From Methanosarcinales archaeon (GTDB taxonomy: Archaea; Halobacteriota; Syntropharchaeia; Alkanophagales; Methanospirareceae): DNA of 5,081 nt. Positions 1 to 4,921 of this stretch are shown here, piece after piece. The DNA lies in NCBI GenBank assembly GCA_030621945.1, contig JAUXGS010000090.1, positions 1 to 5,081 of the forward strand, given 5' to 3'. A program made the translations under genes and the position numbers. Each line of letters begins with the position of its first letter. Position 1 is the stretch's first letter. Below the pieces are notes generated by a model. That model was not told the origin of the DNA and did no database searches. It saw only the letters and a program-made list of their open reading frames with translations.

Positions 1-779
1 CCGGTAATGCCATGTTGGGCAATTCGTACGTTAAAAGGTTCTATTGCCTTCGCTATCTCCACCGTTCGTTCTATATTTATTGAAACCTGCTCAACGATAT
101 TCCCGAGCTCATCATATATATTTCCGTGCGTTGACCCGTTGGCAATGGCTAAAACGTTTGGGAATATATCCCTCTTGTGCAGCTCTTTAATAAAAGTGGT
201 CGCCTCTGCAACCGTGGTAAGGACTAATCCGTCCTTATTCTTCTTACCTATCTCGCCAACTTCTACTTCTAATCCAAACTCTCTTTCAGCCATCAGCCCT
301 TTAATAAAGTTAGCAAGCTCCGTGCTTACATCAATATTCCTCTGAAGCTGGCCTAAAACGGTTGGTTCGTTCAGATCAAAGAGAAAAGAAGCGTCTATTG
401 CAAAAGAGGTATAGCCCGCCGCTATTTGTGCCTCAATCAAGCTCTTGACTTCCCTTAGTTCGTCTTCCGTTCCCTTCTTTACCGTTATGTGGTCTGCATG
501 TAAAGCCCACTCAGCAAAACCCACGTCCTTGGCAATGCTCCGAACGGCATTTGAAAAATCCTGCGGTGTTAAGCCTGTATACCCGCCCTTCAAATCGCTC
601 TCTGACTTTGCAAGCTCGAAAATAACTGCTGCTCTCAATCTTTTAGCCGCTCTAACTATCCCCCTTGCAATACCAGGAACGATCCTCGTATTTGCAGCCA
701 TTATAATCCCTTCTGTACTGTACAACGCCTCGAACATCTTATTTCCCGGAATCGGTTCAAATTCCCCCTTTTCTATCAT
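1..779 (-). CDS. Class II (zinc-dependent) aldolase-like protein, FBP/tagatose-bisphosphate aldolase superfamily, partial
   Basis: The minus strand is open from an ATG at 779-777 to the left edge, giving the first 259 residues with no stop seen. Motifs fit class II aldolases: HADH at 94-97 (catalytic Asp96 and zinc ligand His97), EVEVGEIG at 171-178 (Glu173 as metal-site Glu), NGSTHGN at 214-220 (His218) and QHGIT at 255-259 (His256, probable third zinc ligand). A GGYTGLTPQDF segment at 65-75 also recalls the GatZ/KbaZ branch, so this is not a textbook FbaA. Known for the family: reversible aldol condensation of DHAP with an aldehyde such as glyceraldehyde 3-phosphate, in the cytoplasm. The gene sits 34 bp downstream of fbp on the same strand, so I infer a gluconeogenic role making fructose 1,6-bisphosphate. 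The start is supported by a strong SD motif. Superfamily membership is firm; the exact substrate is not. Full length is unknown because the C-terminus is outside the window. Confidence 0.8.
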   Translation of the reverse strand, partial: MIEKGEFEPIPGNKMFEALYSTEGIIMAANTRIVPGIARGIVRAAKRLRAAVIFELAKSESDLKGGYTGLTPQDFSNAVRSIAKDVGFAEWALHADHITVKKGTEDELREVKSLIEAQIAAGYTSFAIDASFLFDLNEPTVLGQLQRNIDVSTELANFIKGLMAEREFGLEVEVGEIGKKNKDGLVLTTVAEATTFIKELHKRDIFPNVLAIANGSTHGNIYDELGNIVEQVSINIERTVEIAKAIEPFNVRIAQHGIT

Positions 780-785
780 GTCTCG

Positions 786-792
786 CACCCCC
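786..792 (-). promoter_or_regulatory. Ribosome binding site of the aldolase-like gene
   Basis: On the minus strand GGGGGTG lies 6 nt before the ATG at 779. It is a near match to the archaeal SD GGAGGTG and fixes the start. No convincing TATA box is needed here because fbp ends just upstream, so translation from a shared fbp-aldolase mRNA is likely. Confidence 0.65.
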
Positions 793-813
793 TTAAATTA
801 ACATTTTACTAAA

Positions 814-1695
814 TTAAAGTATCTTCTCCAACTTCTCGATAAGAGCTTTGTTTCCAATATATGTTGGAACTCTTTGAGTTATTCCCTCTGGCTCAACTTC
901 CAGTATCGAACACGTACCATTGGTCGAAGCCCCTCCTGCTTGTTCTACTATAAAAGACATGGTATTGCTCTCAACCAATAGTCTTAACTTCCCATTTGGT
1001 TTGGTGGTTAGTGCAGGATATGCAAAGATCCCGCCATAGTGAAGTATTTGATTAAAGTCTCCGACAAAAGATCCACCGTATCTTAACTTGTACCCCGCCA
1101 GCTCTAACTCCTCGATATATCTCCTGAACGAGGGTAACCAGTCCTTCCGCAGCCCGCCAATACCGTATAATTTACCTGGTTCCGGAAGCGTTATATTCTC
1201 TTCTTTCAATACAAACCCCTCCTTTGTGTGTAAGAATTCGTGAACACCGTTCTGTGCCGTATAAACCAACGTTGTTACTGGACCATATAGAATATACATT
1301 GCAGCTATTTGGCGCTTTCCTTGTGTTGGCAAATCCTCTTTGTATATGCCGATTATCGTTCCAACCAGGTTGTTGCTCTCAATATTTGAGGAGCCATCTA
1401 ATGGGTCCAAAGTGATATTGAATATTCCAGTATCATTGAGTTTTACCAGATCCGGCTGCTCTTCTGATACCACTGCTTTAACCAGCTCAGACTTTCTTAA
1501 CTCGTCAATTATGAACTGATCGGCCCATTTATCTGCAATCAGTTGAAGCTCACCAAAGACATTCTTCGTGTCCGCCTTACCCCGCCGGTATGTGAGTTCG
1601 CTACTTATTGTACTCGCGAGATCGCTTATTTTGAGAATTAAAGAGGCTAATTCGCTGTCAATCCCACCCAAATGTTCTTTTAATGCTTTTGCCAT
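814..1695 (-). CDS. fbp: Class I fructose-1,6-bisphosphatase
   Basis: A 293-aa protein that hydrolyses fructose 1,6-bisphosphate to fructose 6-phosphate, the committed gluconeogenic step. Family motifs are in order: NVFGELQLIAD at 45-55, SEE at 77-79 (metal ligands), LDPLDGSSNI at 96-105 (Asp97 and Asp100, the catalytic metal site), LYGPVTTLVY at 136-145, KLRYGGSF at 203-210, HYGGIFAYPA at 219-228, GKLRLLVESN at 235-244 (Glu242 as metal ligand), EQAGG at 251-255 and QRVPTYIGN at 274-282. It is about 40 residues shorter than typical 330-340-aa enzymes, mostly at the N-terminus. Aligned by eye to the human enzyme, AMP-site Lys112-Tyr113 are replaced by Ile91-Phe92, and the inter-subunit Arg243 by Gln216. 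Classical AMP inhibition therefore looks unlikely (inference). It is the first gene of a probable operon with the aldolase-like gene and is divergent from ftr. The ATG at 1695 has almost no leader and no SD, suggesting a leaderless transcript. Confidence 0.93.
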   Translation of the reverse strand: MAKALKEHLGGIDSELASLILKISDLASTISSELTYRRGKADTKNVFGELQLIADKWADQFIIDELRKSELVKAVVSEEQPDLVKLNDTGIFNITLDPLDGSSNIESNNLVGTIIGIYKEDLPTQGKRQIAAMYILYGPVTTLVYTAQNGVHEFLHTKEGFVLKEENITLPEPGKLYGIGGLRKDWLPSFRRYIEELELAGYKLRYGGSFVGDFNQILHYGGIFAYPALTTKPNGKLRLLVESNTMSFIVEQAGGASTNGTCSILEVEPEGITQRVPTYIGNKALIEKLEKIL

Positions 1696-1700
1696 ACTAA

Positions 1701-1710
1701 TAATATAATT
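1701..1710 (+). promoter_or_regulatory. Probable TATA box for ftr
   Basis: TAATATAATT is centred about 30 bp upstream of the ftr ATG at 1735. The expected archaeal start site, about 25-30 bp downstream of the box, would fall at or just before the ATG, giving a leaderless mRNA. This fits the absence of any SD motif. The box lies inside the short leader region of fbp. It is a weaker match than the opposite-strand box. Confidence 0.45.
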
Positions 1711-1720
1711 AGATTATTGT

Positions 1721-1734
1721 ATCTTATATAAAAA
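1721..1734 (-). promoter_or_regulatory. Probable TATA box for the fbp-aldolase operon
   Basis: On the minus strand the sequence reads TTTTTATATAAGAT, a good archaeal TATA box. Its centre is about 32 bp upstream of the fbp ATG at 1695, so transcription should begin within a few bases of the start codon. The box abuts the ftr start codon at 1735 and is too close to the ATG to drive ftr itself, so I assign it to fbp. Confidence 0.55.
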
Positions 1735-2640
1735 ATGGAAATAGAAGATACCTATTGCGAGGCATTTGATGGGTTATTTACAAGGATATGCATAACCGCG
1801 AACGATGAGAAGCGATTGAAACAGGCGGCTTATAATGCCACTGCATTGCCCTGCACGGTCTTTGGCGAATCAGAAGGCGGTATCGAGCAGTGGCTGCCAG
1901 AGGAGAAAACGCCGGATGGCAGAAAAGGAGCGGTGATTCAATTATGGGCGAATTACGGTGAGAATGCCCTCAAGAAACTGGAATACGAGATATCGAAACG
2001 AATACGGCAGGGGATACTGGTCGTGCCCACGACATCAGTCTTCAATGCGCTTGATTCTCCCGATGGAAGGATTGATGTTGTACACAGGATAGGGCATTGC
2101 GGCGATGGCTACGAGACCCTTGAGTACCGGTTTGGACGGGCAGTCGTTGCGGTGCCGATAATGATGGGCGAATTCCTCGTGGAACATTATTTAGGCTATA
2201 AAAAGGGAGTGATGGGCGGAAACGTATGGCTCTTGTGCGAAAGCGTAGAGGCAGCATTAGAAGCGGGAGAAAAGGCACTTGCCGCAATAAACAACGTAGA
2301 AGGTGCGATCGCTCCTTTTGATATCTGCTCTGCGGGCTCTAAACCGGAAACGAACTATCCTGAGATCGGGCCTACGACTAACCACCTGTATTGCCCCACG
2401 TTAACACAGAGAATAAGCGGGACAAAGGTTCCAGACGGTGTGCAGTGCATTCCAGAGATCGTTATCAATGGTATTTCACTCGAAGCGGTAAAAAAAGCGA
2501 TGAAAGCAGCAATAGAAAGCGTACGTGATGCCAAAGGCGTGGTGAAGATCTCAGCAGGGAATTACGACGGTAAATTAGGAAAGTACAAGATCTTTTTGAA
2601 GGAGTTGGTGGACTGGGTGGACAACTCTGCACTTATGTGA
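1735..2640 (+). CDS. ftr: Formylmethanofuran:tetrahydromethanopterin N-formyltransferase
   Basis: This 301-aa cytoplasmic enzyme moves the formyl group between formylmethanofuran and tetrahydromethanopterin. It is the second step of CO2 reduction in methanogenesis, reversed in methane oxidation. The N-terminus (MEIEDTYCEAF) matches the VEIEDTFAEAF region that I recall from Methanopyrus Ftr. Other landmarks are PEEKTPDGR at 55-63, CGDGYE at 122-127, GEFLVEHYLG at 145-154, GVMGGN at 158-163, APFDICSAGSK at 193-203, YCPT at 219-222, EIVING at 241-246 and GVVKISAGN at 268-276, followed by GKLG at 279-282. The length agrees with the usual ~297 aa. The protein starts a few residues late and carries about ten extra C-terminal residues (ELVDWVDNSALM). 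A stop codon lies in frame just upstream at 1729, so the ATG at 1735 is the earliest possible start. There is no SD motif, which fits a leaderless mRNA. Divergent from fbp with 39 bp between them. This gene is the best taxonomic marker in the window. Confidence 0.95.
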   Translation: MEIEDTYCEAFDGLFTRICITANDEKRLKQAAYNATALPCTVFGESEGGIEQWLPEEKTPDGRKGAVIQLWANYGENALKKLEYEISKRIRQGILVVPTTSVFNALDSPDGRIDVVHRIGHCGDGYETLEYRFGRAVVAVPIMMGEFLVEHYLGYKKGVMGGNVWLLCESVEAALEAGEKALAAINNVEGAIAPFDICSAGSKPETNYPEIGPTTNHLYCPTLTQRISGTKVPDGVQCIPEIVINGISLEAVKKAMKAAIESVRDAKGVVKISAGNYDGKLGKYKIFLKELVDWVDNSALM

Positions 2641-2651
2641 TTGTCCATAAC

Positions 2652-2669
2652 AGATAAACTTTTTTATCT
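2652..2669 (+). terminator. A/T-rich hairpin with T-run after ftr
   Basis: AGATAAA at 2652-2658 pairs perfectly with TTTATCT at 2663-2669 across a 4-nt loop, and six T residues run through 2660-2665. It begins 12 bp after the ftr stop. Archaeal termination relies mainly on T-runs, so this is a plausible ftr terminator. The same bases may also serve as the TATA element of the next gene, so the role is ambiguous. Confidence 0.35.
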
Positions 2670-2670
2670 A
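2660..2670 (+). promoter_or_regulatory. Possible TATA box for the leuB-like gene
   Basis: TTTTTTATCTA lies about 80 bp upstream of the ATG at 2747 and would give a leader of roughly 55-60 nt. Unlike ftr, this gene has an SD motif, so a leadered transcript is expected. The box overlaps the proposed ftr terminator hairpin. Confidence 0.35.
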
Positions 2671-2732
2671 CGGATGCAATTTAAAAGAAGAGGGAGACTC
2701 ACAATTCTTCACTCCTTTTAGAATAACTAAAC

Positions 2733-2737
2733 GAGGT
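2733..2737 (+). promoter_or_regulatory. Ribosome binding site of the leuB-like gene
   Basis: GAGGT lies 9 nt before the ATG at 2747 and complements the CCUCC-containing archaeal 16S tail. It supports this start codon. Confidence 0.6.
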
Positions 2738-2746
2738 AAACGTAAA

Positions 2747-3883
2747 ATGAAGAGCTATAAGATTGCGGTTATGCGTGGCGATGGAATAGGGCCGGAGATA
2801 ATAGAAGAAGGGTTGAAAGTGCTTGATGCTGTTTCTGAGCGTGAGAACTTTGAACTTGACTGGATTGAATATCCACATGGTGCGGAGCATTACCTGGAGA
2901 CTGGTGAGTTACTCGGTGAAGATACTTTTAAAGAATTGGGACGGTGTGCTGCGATCTATTTCGGGTGCATCGGCGATCCGCGACTGGAACCGGGTGTCTT
3001 AGAGCAAGGGATACTGCTTGCGCTCAGGTTCTATTTTGATCAATACGTAAATCTGAGGCCAGTGAAGCTTCTGGAGGGCGTTCGTACACCATTGGCGGGT
3101 AAGCGCCCGGAAGATATTGATATTAGCGTTGTGCGTGAGAACACGGAGGATTTCTATATCGGCATTGGCGGACGAGCAAAAGGGAACGAGAAAAAGAGCG
3201 AAGTGCTAGAAATCGTACGGAACCTATATCAGGTAAAGTTCAATTTGGATGTCGAGACCGATGCGGATGAGCTTGCGTACCAAATCGGTGTCGTGACGAG
3301 GGAAGGCTGCGAGCGTGTGATGCGGTTTGCATTTGAGCTTGCGCGCGCGAATGGAAAGACAAAGGTGACGAGCGTGGACAAGGCGAATGTCTTGACGCAC
3401 AGTTATGGTTTCTGGCGTGAGGTGTTTAACGACGTTGCAAAGGACTATCCAGAGATAGAGACAGAGTTCAATTTCGTAGATGCGATCTGCATGTGGTTCG
3501 TTAAGAATCCTGAATGGTATCAGGTCGTGGTTGCGCCGAACATGTTTGGCGATATTATTACTGACCTTGGTGCGATGATACAAGGCGGACTGGGTCTTGC
3601 ACCGGGCGGGAATATCAATCCCGATGGCGTTTCCATGTTCGAGCCTATTCATGGCTCTGCACCGAAATACAAAGGTAAAAACGTTTCAAATCCGATCGCA
3701 ACGATTTGGGCTGGTGCGATGCTTTTGGAGAACGTTGGTGAAAAGCACGCGTCGGAAAGCGTTATAAATGCGATTGAAGAGGTTTTGAAGGAAGGGAAGG
3801 TTAGGACATACGACCTTGGCGGTAGCTCGAAGACGAGCGAGGTTGGTGATGCAATTGTAGCTATAATCAAGAGTGAGAGCTGA
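2747..3883 (+). CDS. leuB: 3-isopropylmalate dehydrogenase-like decarboxylating dehydrogenase
   Basis: A 378-aa member of the isocitrate/isopropylmalate dehydrogenase family, whose members oxidatively decarboxylate a 2-hydroxy acid in the cytoplasm. LeuB makes the leucine precursor 2-oxoisocaproate. Visible motifs: GDGIGPE at 11-17; EQGILLALR at 86-94, then NLRP at 102-105 (substrate arginines Arg94 and Arg104); VRENTEDFY at 129-137 (Arg130 and Tyr137); VDKANVL at 210-216 (Lys212); VDAICMW at 244-250 (Asp245); NMFGDIITD at 265-273 (metal Asp269 and Asp273); GGNINPDG at 287-294; and [14 protein letters not shown] at 299-312. It is about 30 residues longer than the ~345-aa classical LeuB, partly through an insertion near 143-180. 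It resembles the GDPR...LLALR...FDQYVNLRP subgroup that I recall mainly from bacteria. Lys307-Tyr308 sit where classical LeuB has Asp-Ile and where NADP-dependent IDH has Lys-Tyr, so cofactor use is uncertain. Homoisocitrate (AksF), tartrate/malate or isocitrate dehydrogenase activity are alternatives, and no other leu genes are visible. Family certain, substrate probable. Confidence 0.75.
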   Translation: MKSYKIAVMRGDGIGPEIIEEGLKVLDAVSERENFELDWIEYPHGAEHYLETGELLGEDTFKELGRCAAIYFGCIGDPRLEPGVLEQGILLALRFYFDQYVNLRPVKLLEGVRTPLAGKRPEDIDISVVRENTEDFYIGIGGRAKGNEKKSEVLEIVRNLYQVKFNLDVETDADELAYQIGVVTREGCERVMRFAFELARANGKTKVTSVDKANVLTHSYGFWREVFNDVAKDYPEIETEFNFVDAICMWFVKNPEWYQVVVAPNMFGDIITDLGAMIQGGLGLAPGGNINPDGVSMFEPIHGSAPKYKGKNVSNPIATIWAGAMLLENVGEKHASESVINAIEEVLKEGKVRTYDLGGSSKTSEVGDAIVAIIKSES

Positions 3884-3893
3884 GATACCTATC

Positions 3894-3900
3894 TAAATAA
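3894..3900 (+). promoter_or_regulatory. Possible TATA box for the 3921-4005 small transcript
   Basis: TAAATAA begins 11 bp after the leuB-like stop codon. Its centre is about 25 bp upstream of 3922, where the terminal stem of the proposed small RNA (or a microORF ATG) begins. A second A/T-rich stretch, TATATTTT at 3911-3918, is nearer and less well placed. Confidence 0.35.
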
Positions 3901-3920
3901 ACCAGATTGGTATATTTTCA

Positions 3921-4005
3921 AATGGTGAGTAAGTCCTCCCGAAAGGATGATGCTATGTTGACATGGGTGGGAGCGAGTAAGTAGGGAAGGGTTCACCAAT
4001 TCTTT
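3921..4005 (+). ncRNA. Candidate structured small RNA in a convergent intergenic region, family unknown
   Basis: This ~85-nt element folds by eye into nested stems. A terminal stem pairs TGGTGAG (3923-3929) with TTCACCA (3992-3998), with one G-U pair. A middle stem pairs CTCCC (3936-3940) with GGGAG (3969-3973). An apical hairpin pairs CTATG (3953-3957) with CATGG (3962-3966) around a TTGA loop. The 8-mer GAGTAAGT occurs twice, at 3927-3934 and 3975-3982, at the two sides of the junction between stems. A TATA-like box lies the right distance upstream and a T-rich tract directly downstream, which favours the plus strand. I do not recognise tRNA, SRP, RNase P or 5S features, and no complete C/D or H/ACA boxes. 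Alternatives are a leaderless 20-codon ORF at 3922-3984 (starting MVSK, ending GASK), a bidirectional terminator, or a small inverted-repeat element. Confidence 0.35.
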
Positions 4006-4013
4006 TTATTCTT
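4001..4013 (+). terminator. T-rich tract ending the plus-strand transcript
   Basis: TCTTTTTATTCTT follows the terminal stem of the candidate small RNA by 2 nt, and such oligo-T tracts are typical archaeal terminators. It overlaps the stop codon and last codons of the opposing 167-aa gene, so the convergent transcripts would meet here. Confidence 0.4.
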
Positions 4014-4509
4014 CTTTAACGATTACCGCTTTTGAGAACTCAACTTCTAAATTCGCCCTATATTTATTCTTGACGAACGGCATGTTCACCGTACCAACTT
4101 TGTCAGTTAGCTCAGTAAAGTAATCGAGAAATTTATCTAAATCGTTAGGTGAGTTTATATCAAATCGTAAATTAATGCTGAAACGTTTCCCATCTCCACA
4201 AAAGGATTTTAGAATGTGTATCGGACCATCATAATCTTCTATGTGCACTGAGGGATTAGCCATTTTAATCTTCATCACTTTACCGTTATTACCGCTGTCT
4301 CCCTCAACAATACTGCCAGGCAATTCTTCAAATTTCGTAAAGCAACTAAGCTCTCCCGTCCTGTCATCCATGGAACGGCATACATAGTCCGCATCCAGGA
4401 TAGCACCCGCACTGTCGAGCTTTATCGCCTCTTGCGACATCCTAACCGCTGTCGAGGTGTTCTCGTCACTGGCTATCGGTTTAGCCTCCCCTTCCCCTAT
4501 CGCTTTCAT
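4006..4509 (-). CDS. Uncharacterised 167-aa protein
   Basis: I do not recognise this family. The 167-residue protein is acidic and soluble-looking, with no signal peptide or membrane segment. The first ~25 residues are polar and low-complexity (GEGEAKPIASDENTSTAV). A more ordered body follows, including a DADYVCRSMDDRTGE stretch at about 39-53, and a C-terminal half rich in alternating hydrophobic and charged residues (HILKSFCGDGKRFSINLRFD, then DLDKFLDYFTELTDKVG) that suggests a beta-strand/helix fold. It has three cysteines (44, 56, 104) with no metal-site spacing. Evidence that it is real: a well-placed SD motif, a strong BRE/TATA upstream, and sensible amino-acid composition. The only in-frame ATG after the upstream stop codon is at 4509. 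It converges with the leuB-like gene and follows the 81-aa gene on the same strand, but has its own promoter. Confidence 0.75.
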   Translation of the reverse strand: MKAIGEGEAKPIASDENTSTAVRMSQEAIKLDSAGAILDADYVCRSMDDRTGELSCFTKFEELPGSIVEGDSGNNGKVMKIKMANPSVHIEDYDGPIHILKSFCGDGKRFSINLRFDINSPNDLDKFLDYFTELTDKVGTVNMPFVKNKYRANLEVEFSKAVIVKEE

Positions 4510-4516
4510 TCCCTCG

Positions 4517-4521
4517 TCACC
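4517..4521 (-). promoter_or_regulatory. Ribosome binding site of the 167-aa gene
   Basis: On the minus strand GGTGA lies 7 nt before the ATG at 4509 and complements UCACC in the archaeal 16S tail. It selects this start over the out-of-frame ATG next to it. Confidence 0.6.
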
Positions 4522-4578
4522 ATCTCGCCTTATCGCTCTTTTATCTTTCGAGATTCTTTAAATTCAAAAAAGGTAGGG

Positions 4579-4594
4579 TTATATAAGCTTTTCG
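4579..4594 (-). promoter_or_regulatory. BRE and TATA box for the 167-aa gene
   Basis: On the minus strand CGAAAAGC (BRE-like) is followed directly by TTATATAA, the best archaeal promoter in the window. The start site is expected near 4556-4559, giving a leader of about 47-50 nt that carries the SD motif. The TATA box includes the TAA stop of the upstream 81-aa gene (4579-4581), so the promoter lies within coding sequence. Confidence 0.7.
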
Positions 4595-4824
4595 GTTAAC
4601 CGGACTTTAAAAACATCGTCAAACTCGATGGCGGAGTATCTTTCCACTCCGTTCTTCAAAAGATGACGCTTCATTACGAGAAAGTTACAAAACCCGATGC
4701 AGTGCGTAAGATTGCACCGTTTGACCTGCGAAAGAGGAGGGTTACAAAAAAACATCATACCTTCTCCACAATTGTTCAAGTCCACACACACTCCTTTTTC
4801 CCTGAGTCCCTGAACTTTTTCCAT
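4579..4824 (-). CDS. Small cysteine-rich protein, 81 aa, function unknown
   Basis: From the ATG at 4824 the frame encodes 81 residues, family not recognised. It has six cysteines in its first 46 residues: Cys13, Cys19, Cys27, Cys37, Cys42 and Cys46, plus His41. Spacings C-x5-C, C-x4-C and C-x3-C could form a zinc or iron-sulphur site (inference). The C-terminal 30 residues are charged and cysteine-free. There is no convincing membrane segment, although GFCNFLVM at 44-51 is hydrophobic. The start is uncertain. The ATG has no SD but has a TATA-like TTTTTAGTTATAC about 30 bp upstream, which fits a leaderless mRNA. A TTG at 4866, with GAGG 5 nt before it, would add 14 residues (MFLVILTEPDRYTP). 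The stop codon is part of the next gene's TATA box. An opposite-strand frame at 4663-4851 is open but has less protein-like composition. Confidence 0.55.
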   Translation of the reverse strand: MEKVQGLREKGVCVDLNNCGEGMMFFCNPPLSQVKRCNLTHCIGFCNFLVMKRHLLKNGVERYSAIEFDDVFKVRLTEKLI

Positions 4825-4892
4825 GGGGGTATATCTATCCGGTTCCGTTAGTATAACTAAAAACAAACTCGCCTCACGTCTTTTCGCACCGC

Positions 4893-4910
4893 ACGTAAAA
4901 GCGTTTACGT
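4893..4910. repeat. Perfect 7-bp inverted repeat with 4-nt spacer
   Basis: ACGTAAA at 4893-4899 and TTTACGT at 4904-4910 are exact reverse complements around AGCG. It lies in the ~55-97-bp gap between the stop of the right-edge gene (4922) and the start of the 81-aa gene. No T-run follows on either strand, so a regulator-binding site or a structured leader is more likely than a terminator. Confidence 0.5.
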
Positions 4911-4921
4911 TAGTTGGTCAG

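Noticed and set aside
7..801. Long open frames on the plus strand at 7-345 and 445-801
   Set aside because: They are Ser/Pro/Leu-rich shadows of the minus-strand aldolase-like gene, which has clear family motifs and a strong SD.
1721..1734. TTATATAA as the ftr promoter
   Set aside because: It ends next to the ftr ATG at 1735, so transcription would begin inside the gene. It is placed correctly for fbp on the other strand.
2682..2720. Leader stem TAAAAG (2682-2687) with CTTTTA (2715-2720) upstream of the leuB-like gene
   Set aside because: It is short, A/T-rich and interrupted, and the likely transcript start near 2690 would exclude its 5' arm.
3224..3870. Minus-strand open frames inside the leuB-like gene
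   Set aside because: They are antisense to a well-conserved dehydrogenase, have unlikely composition, and show no promoter or SD.
3923..3998. Miniature transposable element with TGGTGA/TCACCA ends
   Set aside because: The inverted ends are only 6-7 bp and no clear target-site duplication flanks them. The nested internal stems and flanking TATA and T-tract fit an RNA better.
3921..4005. tRNA, C/D-box or H/ACA RNA identity for the structured element
   Set aside because: There is a 7-bp closing stem but no T-arm or anticodon arm. GATGATG is only a partial C box, no CUGA D box is found at a suitable distance, and there is no terminal ACA.
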